DNA of 64,000 nt from Actinomadura madurae (GTDB lineage: Bacteria; Actinomycetota; Actinomycetes; Streptosporangiales; Streptosporangiaceae). This document shows positions 27,301 to 37,834 of this stretch, piece after piece. Positions within the stretch are counted from its first letter, which is position 1. Each line of letters opens with the position of its first letter. The notes beneath the pieces were generated by a model that saw only the letters and a list, made by a program, of their open reading frames with translations, did no database searches and was not told where the DNA came from. The position numbers and the translations under genes are program-made. The DNA is taken from contig NZ_FOVH01000001.1 in assembly GCF_900115095.1 (NCBI RefSeq), forward strand, positions 868,001 through 932,000, read 5' to 3'.

Positions 27301-27900
27301 GTGCTGAAAGTGGGACTCACCGGCGGGATCGGCTCGGGCAAGAGCGAGGTGTCGGCGCGCCTGGAGCGGCACGGCGCGCTGGTCATCGACGCCGACAAGA
27401 TCGCCCGCGAGGTCGTCGAGCCGGGCACCCCGGGCCTGGCCGCCGTGGTGGCCGAGTTCGGCGAGGAGGTGCTGCTGCCCTCCGGCGCCCTCGACCGCGA
27501 GAAGGTCGGCAAGATCGTCTTCACCGACCCCGAGCGGCTGGCGGCGCTGAACGCGATCGTCCACCCCCTGGTGGGGGAGCGGATGCGGCAGCTGATGGAG
27601 GCCGCCCCCGAGGACGCGGTCGTCGTTTACGACGTTCCCCTCCTCACGGAGAACGGCCTGGCCGACATGTACGACGAGGTGGTCGTCGTGGACGCGCCCG
27701 AGGAGACCCAGCTGGACCGCCTGGTGGCCCGCCGCGGCATGACCGAAGAGGACGCCCGAGCCCGCATGGCGAACCAGGCGACCCGCGAGGCCCGCCGCGC
27801 GGTGGCCACCCACGTGATCGAGAACAACGGCACCCTGGACGCCCTGAAAACCCAGGTGGACGCCCTCTGGAAGGCCCTGACCCGCCGCGCCGCCTCCTAG
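27301..27900 (+). CDS. coaE: Dephospho-CoA kinase
   Basis: This 199-residue kinase phosphorylates dephospho-CoA in the last step of coenzyme A synthesis. The P-loop is [14 protein letters not shown] near the N-terminus. Family motifs [25 protein letters not shown] and [14 protein letters not shown] follow. The usual C-terminal DUF/GrpB extension of some actinobacterial CoaE proteins is absent. The GTG start lies six nt after TAGGGT with no Shine-Dalgarno sequence, so the mRNA is probably leaderless. Its stop overlaps by 4 nt that of the very large convergent gene downstream. Confidence 0.95.
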   Translation: MLKVGLTGGIGSGKSEVSARLERHGALVIDADKIAREVVEPGTPGLAAVVAEFGEEVLLPSGALDREKVGKIVFTDPERLAALNAIVHPLVGERMRQLMEAAPEDAVVVYDVPLLTENGLADMYDEVVVVDAPEETQLDRLVARRGMTEEDARARMANQATREARRAVATHVIENNGTLDALKTQVDALWKALTRRAAS

Positions 27901-30900
27901 AAGGGGGCGTCTAGGGGGAGGCGGTGGACTTCGGGGAGGTAGGGGTCCAGTTCGCCGGGTTCGAAGCGGCACATGCCTACGGCGTACCAGAACTCGGCGG
28001 TGGCGTTGCCCTCCCACTTGTAGCGGCCGTCGGGGGCCAGGGCCGCCCAACCCTCGGCCAGGCCTAGCAGTGTCGTGCGGCGGGCGGGGGCCGTGTGGTC
28101 GGTGACGTCCCAGAGGATGATGGCGCCGTCGTCGCCGGCGCTGGCCAGGAGGGAGCCGTCCGGGCTGAAGGCGGCCGACCAGATGCGGCGGGTGTGGCCG
28201 GCGAGGGTGTGCAGGAGGCGGCCGCTGGAGGGGTTCCACAGGCGGACGACCATGTCGTCGCCCGCGCTGGCGAGCAGGGCCCCGGACGGGTGGAACGCGG
28301 TCGTCCAGAGGCGGCCGGCGTGGTCGGCGAGGGTGTGCAGGGCCTCGCCGGTGGTGGGGTCCCAGAGGCGGACGGTGCCGTCGTTGCTCGCGCTGGCGAG
28401 GGTCTCGCCGGACGGTGAGAACGCCACCTGGTAGACGCGGTCGGTGTGGCCGCGCAGCACGGCGGTCAGTTCGCCGGTGCGGGGGTGCCACAGCCGGACG
28501 AGACCGTCGTCGCAGCCGGTCGCGAGCAGGGCGCCGCCCGGCTGGAAGTCGATGGAGCGGACGCGGCCCCGGTGGTCGGCGAGGTTGACGATCTCGCGGC
28601 CGGTCGTCCAGTACCAGAGCCGGACGGAGTCGTCGTCGTTGGCGGTGGCGAGGACGTCGCCCGCGGGGGCGAACGCCTGCGCCCACACGTGGTCGGTCTC
28701 CACGTTCAGCTCGCGCTCGAACAGGCCGGTCCCCGCCTGCCACAGGTGGACGCCGCCGTCGTTGGTGGCGGTGGCGAGCTGGGAGTCGCGGGTGTTGAAC
28801 GAGGCGGCGGTGAGGTTGTCGGCGACGCCGCGCAGCTCGCGGAGCATCCGGCCCGAGCGCGGCTCCCAGAGCCGGACGAGGCCGTCGTTGCCGCTGCCGG
28901 CCAGCATGCCGCCGTCGGGGCTGAACGCGACGCCGGTGACGCGGCGGCCGTGGCCGCGCAGCACGGTGCGGCACTGGCCGGTCTCGGCGTCCCAGAGCCG
29001 GGCGGTGCCGTCGTTGCTGCTGGTGGCGAGCTGGGCGCCGTCGGGGCGGAACGCGAACGGCCACACGGCGCCGCGGTGGCCGGCGAGTTCCAGGCGCTGC
29101 CGCCCGGTCCGCGGGTCCCAGAGCCGGACGGACCCGGCGCTGTCGGCGGTGGCGAGGCGGCCGCCGTCCGGGCTGAACGTCGCCTGGTAGATGCCGCCGC
29201 CGTGGCCGGACAGGACGGCCCGCTGCCGGCCGTCCTCCCAGAGGCGGACCGATCCGTCGGTGTCGCCGGTGACGAGCAGGGTGCCGTCCGGGTGGAACGC
29301 GATGGCGTAGACGCGCCCGGTGTGGCCGAGGAGCTCCTGCCTGATCTCGCCGGTGCGGATGTCCCAGAGCCGGACGACGCCGGCCTCGTCCCCGGCGGCG
29401 AGGAGGGAGCCGTCCGGGTGGAAGACGGCCCGGAACACGGCGCCGCGGTGGCCGGTCAGCTCCCGCAGGAGCGCGCCGGTGGTGAGGTCCCAGACGCGCA
29501 GCGTGCCGCCCGAGTCGCCGGTGACCATGAGGGAGCCGGCCGGGTCGAACACGGCGGTGTAGACGGGGGCGGTGTGTCCGGCGAGCTCGTGCAGCGGGAC
29601 GCCGGACACGATGTCCCAGATGCGGATGGTCCCGTCGGCGGCGCCCGCCGCGACGAGGTCGCCGCCCGCCGCCGAGCGCCCGCCGACGACCACGGGCCAC
29701 ACGCCGTCGGGGTGGACGGCGAGGGTGTGCGTGCCGTGGCCGGTGGCGAGGTCCCACAGCCGGACGGTGCCGTCGGCGGATCCGCTCGCCAGGACGTTGC
29801 CCGCCGGGTCGAAGGCGACGGCGTAGGCGCGGTCGGTGTGGCCCTGGAGCGTGCGCAGGGGGGTGCCCGTGACGGCGTCGCAGATGAGGACGCCGCCGTC
29901 CTCGCCGCCGATGGCGACGACGGACCCGCCCGGACTGTAGGAGAGGGGCTGCGGGAGCCGGCTGGTCTGGAAGTGGAACCCGTAGGGGACGCCCACCGCG
30001 GCCGGGGCGACCTGGATGTCGATGGGGCGGCCGGGCGCGACGGCGGCCTCGCGCAGCTCGGGCGCGGCGGCGATCCGGTCGGGCAGGTCGGCGGCGACGA
30101 GCGCGGCGCGGGTCCAGCGGCTGCCGTCCACGGCGACGTCCCGCAGGTCGGCGCGGGCGAGGCGGGCCCGGGACAGGTCGGCGCCGCGCAGGTCGGCGCC
30201 GGTCAGCCTGGCCTCGTCCAGGCGCGCGCCCGCCAGCGACGCGTCCCGCAGGACGGCGCGCGACAGGTTCGCGCCGACGAGCTGGGCGTCGGTGAGGTCG
30301 GCGCCGGTCAGGTCCACCTCCTGCAGGTCGCGGTAGGACAGGTCCTCGCCCTGCAGGTGCGCGCCGCGCAGGTCGGTGTGCGCGGGCGTGCGCAGCCGCG
30401 TGGTGATGCGGATCGCGTTGGCGCGGGCGGTGTCGTCGGCGTCGGGGTCGGCGAGCACGCCGGCCGCCCAGGCCTGGCAGGCGCGGGTGTCGGCGAGGTC
30501 GCACAGGAAGTCGACGATCAGCTGGGTCAGGGCGCGGCGGCCCAGCACGGCCGGCGCCGCGCCCCGGGCGAACTCGTCGGCGATGTGCCGCGCGACGAGC
30601 CACTCCATCACCGACGTGTGGATGAACCCGAACAGCCCCTCGGGGGTGCGGACGAGCAGGCTGCCCGCGCCGACGGCGTGCGTGACCTGGTGGGACGACA
30701 TCCGCCCGCCGGCGAGCCCGGTGAGCGTCTCGGCGACGTCGGCCAGCTCGGCGAGGCGCAGGAACTGCTCGTCGCCGTCCCAGAGCCGCAGCGCGAGCGT
30801 GCCGACGGCCTGCCACATGGCGTCGCTCTTCAGCCCGGACGGCCCGCCGGCGCCGCCGACCCGCTCGGCCTCGTAGGCGAGCCAGGACGAGAGGATCTCG

Positions 30901-33749
30901 TGGTACAGGTCGGCCGGGCTGACCGCGCGGCGGGCCTGCGCGACCGCGCGCAGCCGGTCGTCGGGCAGGTCGGCGATGAACGACAGCATCCGGGGGTTGG
31001 ACGTCAGCGCGAGCAGCTCCTCGATGCCGGTCAGCAGGCCGAGGCGCGCCTCGGCGGCGTCCTCGCTGCCGTACCGGTTCACCAGGTAGGAGCGGACCTG
31101 CGGCGGGGTGAACTCCTCCAGGCCGAGGACGCGCCGGTGCGGCAGCACGCCGACCTTCTCGCCGAGGGCGGTCAGCACCTGGGCCTGGGACTCGAAGTGC
31201 TGCGTCCGGCTCGCCACGACGACCTTGGCCTTGTCCTGGGCGGCCTGGAGCAGGGTGTCGAGGTGGTCGGCGGCCTGGTCGTAGGTCATCCGCGTCACCA
31301 GCTCGTCGAACCCGTCGAAGAGCAGGACGATGCGCCCCTGGCGGAGCATGTAGTGGAACGCCTTGAGGTCGATCAGCTCCTCGCCGTGGTTGGCCAGGTG
31401 CGCGGCGACCAGGCCGTCCACCGAGTGCGCCTTGTCGAGGGCCCGCAGCTCGATGAGGATCGGGATGACGTGCGGCAGCTCCTCGGGGATGCGGCGGGCC
31501 AGCTCGCGCAGCGCGAACGTCTTGCCGCGGCCGAAGTCGCCGAGGAGCAGCAGGAAGCGCCCGTGGTCCGCGGCGAGCAGCCGCAGCATCTCGCCGACGA
31601 CGTCCTCGTGGACGTCGGCCGCGGAGCGCTCCTCTTGCGGGCCGGTCTCGGGGCGCAGGCGGTCGAGGTTCCGGTACCGCTGCGGGACGTACAGGGACGG
31701 CGGGTACAGGCCTTCCGCGGAGAGCCGCCTGGTCTGGGCGGTCACGTACTCCGACAGGTCGACCAGGCCCTGGAATTCGGTGAGGCTGCGCACGCGGATG
31801 CCCCGCCGCAGCGCGTCGTCGCGCACCGACCGCGCGGGGGCCGGCCCCAGGTAGACCAGCTCCGAGCCGTGGTCGGTCCCGTCGGCGTGGACGTGCCGGA
31901 CGAACGCGTCGACGTCCTCCTCCGTCACCTGCCCCACGTGGGCGCCGATGCGGTACTGGCGGACGAACCCGTCCTCCAGGTGGGTGAGGAGCAGGTGCGG
32001 CGGGTCCTGCCGTCCGTCCGGACCGGCGGGTGGGACGACGCGCCGGATGGTCGCCCGCTCGAACCGCGTCTCGCACGCCTCGGTGAGGCGGTCGAGCAGG
32101 CGCGCCGTGGGATCGGGGACCGGGTCGGCGCCGTCCTCGGCCCCCGGGCCGAGCTCCGGGGCGGGCGGGGCGGGCGGGACCTCCGTGCGCGAGGGCGGGA
32201 ACGTTCCGTCCACGTTCGGCCAGGCCCGTTCGAGGCGTTCCGGGCCGCGCCGGGCGGCGGCCTCGGGGATCCACCTCTCCAGGCCGTCCCGGTGCAGGAC
32301 GATGGTCTGGTGCCGGCCGGGGCCGAGCGCCGGCACGGCCGGGACACCGCCGCCGAGCAGGGGGATCGCGCCGAACTCCGACTCCGTGCCCTGGAAGAAC
32401 AGGTCGACGTGGCCGCCGAGGAGCGACTCCACCGTCTCGGGGTCGCGCAGCGCGCCGGGCTCGCCGGGGATGGGAGTGTGCTCGATCGCTCCCAGGCGCA
32501 GCCAGCCCTCGTCCTCGAAATGCCGGAGCCGCTCGTTGAACCAGGCGGCCTGCGCCTGGCCGACGCGCCCGTACCGGTCCTCCTCGCGGTGCGTCTGCGG
32601 CAGGGTCGAGTTGAGCCCGGCCACGACCACCTTCAGGTCGGGGACGGGGAACAGCGTCCACGGCTGGGCGCTGTCGAAGATGAGCGCGTCGATGCCCTGG
32701 TAGAACTCCTTGAACAGGTTCGCGTAGTGCCGCCACTTCGGCCAGTACGGCGGCTGCGGCTCGATGTCGTCGGCCTCGCAGCTGGAGAAGTACGCTTGGC
32801 AGGCCGCGCGGGTGACGTCGTGGGTCCCCGGCACGACGACGACGCGCTGCGCCTCCAGGCCGAGCAGGGCGCGCAGGCTCGTCAGGAACGACAGCGCCTC
32901 GGCGAACTCCTTGCGGCTGCCCGAGTGGGTGATGTTGCCGGTCACGACGAGCAGGTCGGGGCGCGGCACGCCGGCGTCGGCCAGCCGCGTCACGTCGCTC
33001 CAGATCCGGTCCTGCAGCTCCGCGGCCGTGGTGGGCTCGCCGGGCTCGGCGAGGGTGCGGCCGAACCGGGGCCCCGACACGTGCAGGACGCTCAGCCGCT
33101 CGCGCGGCTCGTCCCCGGCGTCGGCCGCGGGGAACGCCGGCGCGGCGGCGGGGGCCCGGCGGGCGGGACGCTCCCCGGACGGGTCCTGCCGCCCGGGCCC
33201 GGACGGCTCCTGGGCGCCCTCAGACGGCTCCAGGCGGCCTGGGAGCGGCGCCGCCCGGCCGGGCGGCGCGGAGCGGCCGCCGGGGAAGCCGGGGCCGTCC
33301 AGGGGCCGGGCGTGGCCGGCGAGGGCCTCCCGGATGCGCCGCATCAGCAGGCCCCGCGCCTCGTCCGGGTCGTCGACGCCGACGAGGTCGACGTAGGTGA
33401 TCGTGGACAGCAGGCCGTCGATCGGGCAGTCCTCGATGCGGACGGTGACGAGCTTGCGCGCCGGGTCGTCCGGGTCGGCCCGCAGCGCCGCCATCCACTC
33501 CAGCCGCCCGTACCGGGACCGCAGGTAGTTGCGCGACAGGACCGCCACCACGGCCTTGGCCTCCGAGAGGCCCCGGTCCATGAAGTCGATGAAGTTCGTC
33601 CCGGGCACGAAGTCCCACGCCTGCATCATCGTCCGGTGCCCGGCGGCCTCCAGCTGCCAGGCGATCCAGGACGCCCACCGCTCGTCGGCCGGCGAGTAGC
33701 TGATGAAGAAGTCGGTCGGGCGCTCCTGGGGGTGGCCGGGGGGAGTCAT
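27897..33749 (-). CDS. TIR / degenerate calcineurin-like / NACHT / pentapeptide / WD40 protein
   Basis: This 1950-residue multidomain STAND protein reads as follows. A TIR-like domain lies at ~12-140 ([20 protein letters not shown]; candidate catalytic Glu84 in YGRLEW). A Pro-rich linker follows. A calcineurin-like phosphoesterase fold lies at ~218-470, with its metal motifs eroded. A NACHT ATPase follows, with Walker A GDFGRGKT at 737-744 and Walker [12 protein letters not shown] at 807-817. Pentapeptide repeats (A-D/N-L-x-x) occupy ~1123-1205, and 14 recognisable WD40 repeats ~1300-1900, enough for two seven-blade propellers. By family knowledge TIR-STAND proteins sense a ligand, oligomerise and trigger an effector such as NAD+ cleavage, often in phage defence; that role here is inference. 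It stands alone between coaE (4-nt convergent overlap) and a divergent transporter. Confidence 0.88.
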   Translation of the reverse strand: MTPPGHPQERPTDFFISYSPADERWASWIAWQLEAAGHRTMMQAWDFVPGTNFIDFMDRGLSEAKAVVAVLSRNYLRSRYGRLEWMAALRADPDDPARKLVTVRIEDCPIDGLLSTITYVDLVGVDDPDEARGLLMRRIREALAGHARPLDGPGFPGGRSAPPGRAAPLPGRLEPSEGAQEPSGPGRQDPSGERPARRAPAAAPAFPAADAGDEPRERLSVLHVSGPRFGRTLAEPGEPTTAAELQDRIWSDVTRLADAGVPRPDLLVVTGNITHSGSRKEFAEALSFLTSLRALLGLEAQRVVVVPGTHDVTRAACQAYFSSCEADDIEPQPPYWPKWRHYANLFKEFYQGIDALIFDSAQPWTLFPVPDLKVVVAGLNSTLPQTHREEDRYGRVGQAQAAWFNERLRHFEDEGWLRLGAIEHTPIPGEPGALRDPETVESLLGGHVDLFFQGTESEFGAIPLLGGGVPAVPALGPGRHQTIVLHRDGLERWIPEAAARRGPERLERAWPNVDGTFPPSRTEVPPAPPAPELGPGAEDGADPVPDPTARLLDRLTEACETRFERATIRRVVPPAGPDGRQDPPHLLLTHLEDGFVRQYRIGAHVGQVTEEDVDAFVRHVHADGTDHGSELVYLGPAPARSVRDDALRRGIRVRSLTEFQGLVDLSEYVTAQTRRLSAEGLYPPSLYVPQRYRNLDRLRPETGPQEERSAADVHEDVVGEMLRLLAADHGRFLLLLGDFGRGKTFALRELARRIPEELPHVIPILIELRALDKAHSVDGLVAAHLANHGEELIDLKAFHYMLRQGRIVLLFDGFDELVTRMTYDQAADHLDTLLQAAQDKAKVVVASRTQHFESQAQVLTALGEKVGVLPHRRVLGLEEFTPPQVRSYLVNRYGSEDAAEARLGLLTGIEELLALTSNPRMLSFIADLPDDRLRAVAQARRAVSPADLYHEILSSWLAYEAERVGGAGGPSGLKSDAMWQAVGTLALRLWDGDEQFLRLAELADVAETLTGLAGGRMSSHQVTHAVGAGSLLVRTPEGLFGFIHTSVMEWLVARHIADEFARGAAPAVLGRRALTQLIVDFLCDLADTRACQAWAAGVLADPDADDTARANAIRITTRLRTPAHTDLRGAHLQGEDLSYRDLQEVDLTGADLTDAQLVGANLSRAVLRDASLAGARLDEARLTGADLRGADLSRARLARADLRDVAVDGSRWTRAALVAADLPDRIAAAPELREAAVAPGRPIDIQVAPAAVGVPYGFHFQTSRLPQPLSYSPGGSVVAIGGEDGGVLICDAVTGTPLRTLQGHTDRAYAVAFDPAGNVLASGSADGTVRLWDLATGHGTHTLAVHPDGVWPVVVGGRSAAGGDLVAAGAADGTIRIWDIVSGVPLHELAGHTAPVYTAVFDPAGSLMVTGDSGGTLRVWDLTTGALLRELTGHRGAVFRAVFHPDGSLLAAGDEAGVVRLWDIRTGEIRQELLGHTGRVYAIAFHPDGTLLVTGDTDGSVRLWEDGRQRAVLSGHGGGIYQATFSPDGGRLATADSAGSVRLWDPRTGRQRLELAGHRGAVWPFAFRPDGAQLATSSNDGTARLWDAETGQCRTVLRGHGRRVTGVAFSPDGGMLAGSGNDGLVRLWEPRSGRMLRELRGVADNLTAASFNTRDSQLATATNDGGVHLWQAGTGLFERELNVETDHVWAQAFAPAGDVLATANDDDSVRLWYWTTGREIVNLADHRGRVRSIDFQPGGALLATGCDDGLVRLWHPRTGELTAVLRGHTDRVYQVAFSPSGETLASASNDGTVRLWDPTTGEALHTLADHAGRLWTTAFHPSGALLASAGDDMVVRLWNPSSGRLLHTLAGHTRRIWSAAFSPDGSLLASAGDDGAIILWDVTDHTAPARRTTLLGLAEGWAALAPDGRYKWEGNATAEFWYAVGMCRFEPGELDPYLPEVHRLPLDAPF

Positions 33750-33808
33750 GCCGCCAGTATCGCGCGGCCGGGCCGCGGACGGCAGCGCGCCGCGGCGCCT
33801 ATGGGATC

Positions 33809-35044
33809 ATGGCGCGCGTGCAGTCCCCTCGGTCCGAGACCCTGCGCCGCGCCGCCGGCTCGCTCGGGATCCTCGACTGGATCCGCATCGGCGTGCTCGC
33901 CGTCGGCGTCGTGTTCGTGGCCACCGGCCTCCTGCCCCCCGCCACGGCCCGCGCCAGCGTGGAGCGGATCGCGCCGCTGCTGCTCTTCCTGTTCAGCGTC
34001 ATCATCCTGGCGGAGCTGACCAAGGAGGCCGGGGTCTTCGACGCGATCGCGCAGCGGATGGCCCGGGCCGGGCGCGGCAACTACGCGGCGCTCTTCCTGC
34101 TGTGCGTGGCGTTCGCCTCGCTCACCACGATCTTCCTCAACCTCGACACGACCGCCGTCCTGCTGACCCCGGTCATGCTGGCGCTGGCGGCGCGCGCGCG
34201 GATCGCGACCCTTCCGCTGGCCATGACGACGGTGTGGCTCGCAAACACCGCGAGCCTGCTGCTGCCGGTGTCCAACCTGACCAACCTGCTCGCCGCCGAC
34301 CGGGTGGCGCTGCAGACCCGCGCGTTCGCCGCCCGTATGTGGGCGCCGCAGCTCGCGGTCCTGGCCGTCACGATGGTCCTGCTGTGGTGGTTCTACTGGC
34401 GGAGGCGCATGCGCGGCGAGGACGCCTACGAGCCGCCCGCCCCGGCGCCCATCGGCGACCGGGTCCTGTTCTCCGCCGCCGGGGCGGCGTGCCTGCTGTT
34501 CATCGGGGCGATCCTCGGCGGCGTCCACACCGGGATACAGCTCGGCATCGCCGCGACCGTCGCCGCCGCCGTGGCCGTGGCCGCCTTCGCCCTGCGCGAC
34601 CGGTCGGCCCTCCGCCCGTCGCTCATCCCCTGGCAGCTGATGGTGTTCGTCACCGGGCTGTTCCTCGTCGTGCCCGCCCTGGAGAGGTTCGGGCTGGACG
34701 ACGTGATGCGCGGCCTGGTCGGCGAGGACGGCGGCCTGGCCGGGGCGTTCCGGGCCGCGTTCGCCGGGGCGGGGCTGTCGAACGTCCTCAACAACCTCCC
34801 CGCCTACGTGGCGGGGGAGTCGGCCGTGCCGCCGGCGAACAAGGACCAGCTGCTCTCCCTGCTCACCGGGACGAACGTGGGGCCGGTCATCACCCCGTGG
34901 GGGTCGCTGGCCACGCTGCTGTGGTTCGAGTGGTGCCGGCGCTGGGACGTCCGCGTGCCGATCAGGAAGTTCGTGCTCGCGGGCACGGTCCTCGCCGTGA
35001 CGGGCTGCGCCGCCTCGGTCGGGGCCCTCTGGCTCACCCGGTGA
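33809..35044 (+). CDS. ArsB/SLC13-type ion transporter
   Basis: This 411-residue polytopic membrane protein of the ion transporter superfamily has about eleven hydrophobic spans. Two characteristic re-entrant regions are visible: TTIFLNLDTTAVLLTPVML in the first half, and AGLSNVLNNLPAY followed by GTNVGPVITPWGSLATLLW in the second. The fold covers arsenite (ArsB), citrate, dicarboxylate and sodium/sulfate carriers. No ars gene is nearby, so the substrate is left open. The ATG is followed by several basic residues. It is divergent from the TIR-NACHT gene across 59 nt and ends 9 nt from the convergent phosphatase gene. Confidence 0.87.
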   Translation: MARVQSPRSETLRRAAGSLGILDWIRIGVLAVGVVFVATGLLPPATARASVERIAPLLLFLFSVIILAELTKEAGVFDAIAQRMARAGRGNYAALFLLCVAFASLTTIFLNLDTTAVLLTPVMLALAARARIATLPLAMTTVWLANTASLLLPVSNLTNLLAADRVALQTRAFAARMWAPQLAVLAVTMVLLWWFYWRRRMRGEDAYEPPAPAPIGDRVLFSAAGAACLLFIGAILGGVHTGIQLGIAATVAAAVAVAAFALRDRSALRPSLIPWQLMVFVTGLFLVVPALERFGLDDVMRGLVGEDGGLAGAFRAAFAGAGLSNVLNNLPAYVAGESAVPPANKDQLLSLLTGTNVGPVITPWGSLATLLWFEWCRRWDVRVPIRKFVLAGTVLAVTGCAASVGALWLTR

Positions 35045-35053
35045 GCCTCCGGT

Positions 35054-35956
35054 TCACCCCGTGAGGCCGGGCCGGCCCGCGACGCGGGGGCGGCCGTCGT
35101 GCCGCCCGGCCTCCGCGGCCGTCTCCAGAAGGCGGTCGAGCAGTTCGGGGCGCGCCGCGACGAAACCGAGCTCGGACGCCGGACGGTCGATCTCCAGCCG
35201 GTACGGGCTCCCGTCCAGCCGGCGCAGCTCGGCGCCCGCCTCGGCCGCCAGCAGGGCCCCGGCGGGCAGGTCCACGATCTCCGGCAGGTAGCCGACGATC
35301 CCGTCGATGTCGCCGCGCGCCAGCATCGCCCACCCCACCAGCGGCGCCCACAGCTGCAGCATCCGCGCGCACCGGCGCTCCAGGGAGGAGCGCAGGGCGA
35401 AGGCGGTCCGGTCGTCCGGCCCGACCGCGTGGCCCTGCGTCCAGGCCAGGACCGGGTTCTTCGCACGTCCCGGGCGCGGGCGGGCGGGCAGCGTGAGCGG
35501 CTTCCCGGCCGGCCCGCGCGCGCCCCAGCCGCGCACCGCCGACCACGTCCGCCCCGAGACCGGGTCATGGACGACGCCGAGGACGGGCTCGGCGCGCCAG
35601 CACAACGCCAGCCCCACCGCGTAGACGGGCATGCCGATCGCGACGTTGTTGGTGCCGTCCAGCGGATCGACGAGCCACACCATGTCCTCGCCGGGCGCGC
35701 CGTCGAGGACGCCGGACTCCTCGGCGATGATGCGGTGCCGCGGGTACGCCGCCCGCAGCAGCCCCAGGATCAGGTCCTCGGCGGCCGTGTCCAGCTCCGT
35801 CACGACGTCGCCGCCGGTGCCCTTCGCGCGCACCCCGAGCGGCCCGCCCACGCCCGCGGCGAGCAGGGCGCCCGCCGCCTCGGCCGCCTCCACCGCCACG
35901 CGGCGGGCCTCCGAGAGATCGACCGGAAGGGCCTCCGCCGGGGTCGTGGGTCTCAT
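35054..35956 (-). CDS. Inositol-monophosphatase-family phosphatase
   Basis: This 300-residue protein of the Li+-sensitive, Mg2+-dependent phosphatase family shows the three metal-binding signatures: Glu-Glu in HRIIAEESG, WLVDPLDGTNNVAIGM, and the C-terminal acidic motif GIVGYLPEIVDLPAGALLA. In the last one WDxAAG has become VDLPAG, so the usual Trp is gone but the Asp remains. Members act on inositol phosphates, histidinol phosphate, NADP(H) or PAP; the substrate is not determined. It is the last gene of a three-gene minus-strand operon after the cupin-like gene (26-nt gap) and the two-TM protein. Confidence 0.88.
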   Translation of the reverse strand: MRPTTPAEALPVDLSEARRVAVEAAEAAGALLAAGVGGPLGVRAKGTGGDVVTELDTAAEDLILGLLRAAYPRHRIIAEESGVLDGAPGEDMVWLVDPLDGTNNVAIGMPVYAVGLALCWRAEPVLGVVHDPVSGRTWSAVRGWGARGPAGKPLTLPARPRPGRAKNPVLAWTQGHAVGPDDRTAFALRSSLERRCARMLQLWAPLVGWAMLARGDIDGIVGYLPEIVDLPAGALLAAEAGAELRRLDGSPYRLEIDRPASELGFVAARPELLDRLLETAAEAGRHDGRPRVAGRPGLTG

Positions 35957-35982
35957 CGGCCTCTCCAGTCGGTCGCGGCGGC

Positions 35983-36663
35983 CTACCGGCCCGCCGAGCA
36001 GTGGGCCGCGGCGATCCTGCGCGCCGAGCGCCGCAGGGCGCGCACGGTGTCGCCATGGTCGGAACGTGAACGGCGCACCTGGTGCGTGGGAACGTCCAGC
36101 GGGCCGAGCGACAGGTCGCCGCCGCCCGGGGACTGGCGGCCGAGGGCGATCGTGGCCGCGTCCCTGCCGTCCTCGATGAGCGTGCTGTGGAACACACCCG
36201 CGGGCAATGTGTAGGACTCGCCCGTCCGGTGCGTGCTGGACGGGCCCGGCGAGCAGCGGACGGCGCGTCCGGTCGCCGTCAGCTCGTCGACGCCGTCCCG
36301 GCTGACGACCTCGAAGATCTGCTGCTCGGCACCGCCGGAGGCGTCGTCGATGTCCATCCGCACATTACGTACCGTCCCGTAAAGGACGAAACTGACAAGG
36401 TCCCAGCTGTGGCAGTGCACCGGCGACGTGGTGGACGGGGCGGGCCGCACCTCCGGCGTCCAGATGTGCAGGCACACGCCGAGGTCGCCGCTGCGCTCCA
36501 CGGGGAGGCACAGGAAGCCGAGCGGGTGCCGCACGGCCGGGGCGGGCGAGCCCTCCGCCGCGGCGCCGTCCAGGATCTCGCCGAGGACGCCCTCCGCCCA
36601 CGCGGGCAGCGTCCGCGCCGCGGTCCCGGCGCGGATCTGCTCCCGGATCTCCTCGTACCTCAC
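35983..36663 (-). CDS. Cupin-like protein of unknown function
   Basis: This 226-residue beta-rich protein has a His-x-His pair in SPVHCHSWDLVSFVLYGTV and a later histidine in YTLPAGVFHSTLI, spaced as in metal-binding cupins. The earlier LGVCLHIWTPE strand also fits the barrel. The C-terminal ~35 residues are Arg/Ser-rich and probably disordered. It may be a small metal-dependent dioxygenase or isomerase or a sensor; I recognise no named family. The start is GTG at 36663, 21 nt after the stop of the upstream membrane-protein gene. The inositol-phosphatase-like gene follows, so the three products probably work on one metabolite. Confidence 0.7.
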   Translation of the reverse strand: MRYEEIREQIRAGTAARTLPAWAEGVLGEILDGAAAEGSPAPAVRHPLGFLCLPVERSGDLGVCLHIWTPEVRPAPSTTSPVHCHSWDLVSFVLYGTVRNVRMDIDDASGGAEQQIFEVVSRDGVDELTATGRAVRCSPGPSSTHRTGESYTLPAGVFHSTLIEDGRDAATIALGRQSPGGGDLSLGPLDVPTHQVRRSRSDHGDTVRALRRSARRIAAAHCSAGR

Positions 36664-36684
36664 GGCGGCGGCCTCATCCGGTCA

Positions 36685-37698
36685 TCACTCGTACGGGTCC
36701 TTGGCGCGCAGCGCCTTGCGGATGATCTCGATGACGTCGCGGTCGGTGTAGGACGGCGCGAGGTCGATTCCGATCACCTCGAAGAGCTTGCGGGCCTCCT
36801 CGACCGTGGGCTCGTCGTCCAGCGGGGCCAGCCGGGCCTGCTCGACCGGGACCCGGCGCGCCTGGTCCAGGCTGGTCTGGAGCTCCGCGCTCACCCAGCT
36901 GTAGTAGAACTTGCTGCTGTCGACGACCAGCGCCTCGCCGCGCGGGTCGTCGCGGGTGACCACCACGCGGGAGGACGCCAGGTCGTAGCGGAGCGTCGTC
37001 ATGGTCTGCGCCAGGCCGATGTCGATGTCGAGCATCGCGAACCGCTGCTTGTGCCAGCACGCGGCGAGGAGCGTGGCGTACGCCTCCTTGCGCGTGCGCT
37101 CCAGCGTCCACGGCTCGCCGGTCGCGTCCGGGCCGTCCGACACCGACCGGCGGTGCCGCGCGTACGCCTCGCACACCTCCACGTTCGTCGGGTCGAGGAT
37201 CTCCAGGCGGAACAGCAGGGTCCGCCGCTCCCGCCGGGCCGCGCTCACGCACTCGGGCAGCGTCCGCGCGCGGATGTAGGTCCCCGTCCCGCCCTTGAAG
37301 AACCAGCGGTCGGTGTCGCGGCGGGCCTCCGCCAGCACCTGCGCCACCTGGGCCCCGCTGATGACCCGCACGACCGCCGTCTCGTCCAGCGCGCGCTTGG
37401 TGTCGGACAGGACGCCCTCGAACGTCTCGATGTGGGCGAGTTTGCCGCTCAGGTCGTCGAGCGTGGCCGAGGACGCGCGCAGCGTGTCGCGGACCTCCGC
37501 CTCGACCGGGATCCGCCGCCCGCGGTCGCGCAGCACCGACGTCGCCAGCAGGCCGATCACGGCGAGGATCCCGCTGTTGGTGATCTCGTCCTCGTTCGGC
37601 AGGTTCACCCCGAGCCCGAGGATCGCGACGATCACGGCCAGCACGAGCGCGATCACCGCGTCGGCGTTCTTCCCGAACCAGTCGGTGAATCGGGTCAT
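36685..37698 (-). CDS. Two-TM membrane protein with large cytoplasmic domain, unknown function
   Basis: This 337-residue protein has two close N-terminal membrane spans (VIALVLAVIVAILGLGV and SGILAVIGLLATSVL), then a heptad-rich connector (residues ~65-105) and a soluble alpha/beta domain containing RWFFKGGTGTYIRARTLP and LLFRLEILDPTNVEV. That part recalls the phospholipase D-like fold, but no His-x-Lys motif is present, so catalysis is doubtful. It is the first gene of the operon with the cupin-like and IMPase-like genes. The layout (membrane anchor, coiled coil, modified domain) would suit a membrane-bound sensor or effector. I recognise no named family. Confidence 0.65.
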   Translation of the reverse strand: MTRFTDWFGKNADAVIALVLAVIVAILGLGVNLPNEDEITNSGILAVIGLLATSVLRDRGRRIPVEAEVRDTLRASSATLDDLSGKLAHIETFEGVLSDTKRALDETAVVRVISGAQVAQVLAEARRDTDRWFFKGGTGTYIRARTLPECVSAARRERRTLLFRLEILDPTNVEVCEAYARHRRSVSDGPDATGEPWTLERTRKEAYATLLAACWHKQRFAMLDIDIGLAQTMTTLRYDLASSRVVVTRDDPRGEALVVDSSKFYYSWVSAELQTSLDQARRVPVEQARLAPLDDEPTVEEARKLFEVIGIDLAPSYTDRDVIEIIRKALRAKDPYE

Positions 37699-37834
37699 TG
37701 TCGGTGGCTACCCCGTCCCAAATCGGCGCGTCGTTCATCGTAACGAGGGGTCATGGGCCGGAAAAGCCCTGCAGGTAAGGGGTTCGCTCACATGTGCGAC
37801 AATCCGCCCCTCCGGTCGCTATAGGCTCGTCGCC

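Noticed and set aside
28446..34019. A 1857-residue open frame antisense to the TIR-NACHT-WD40 gene
   Set aside because: High-GC DNA keeps antisense frames open. The translation is low-complexity Arg/Ala/Gly/Val-rich with no domains, while the opposite strand encodes clear TIR, NACHT and WD40 motifs.
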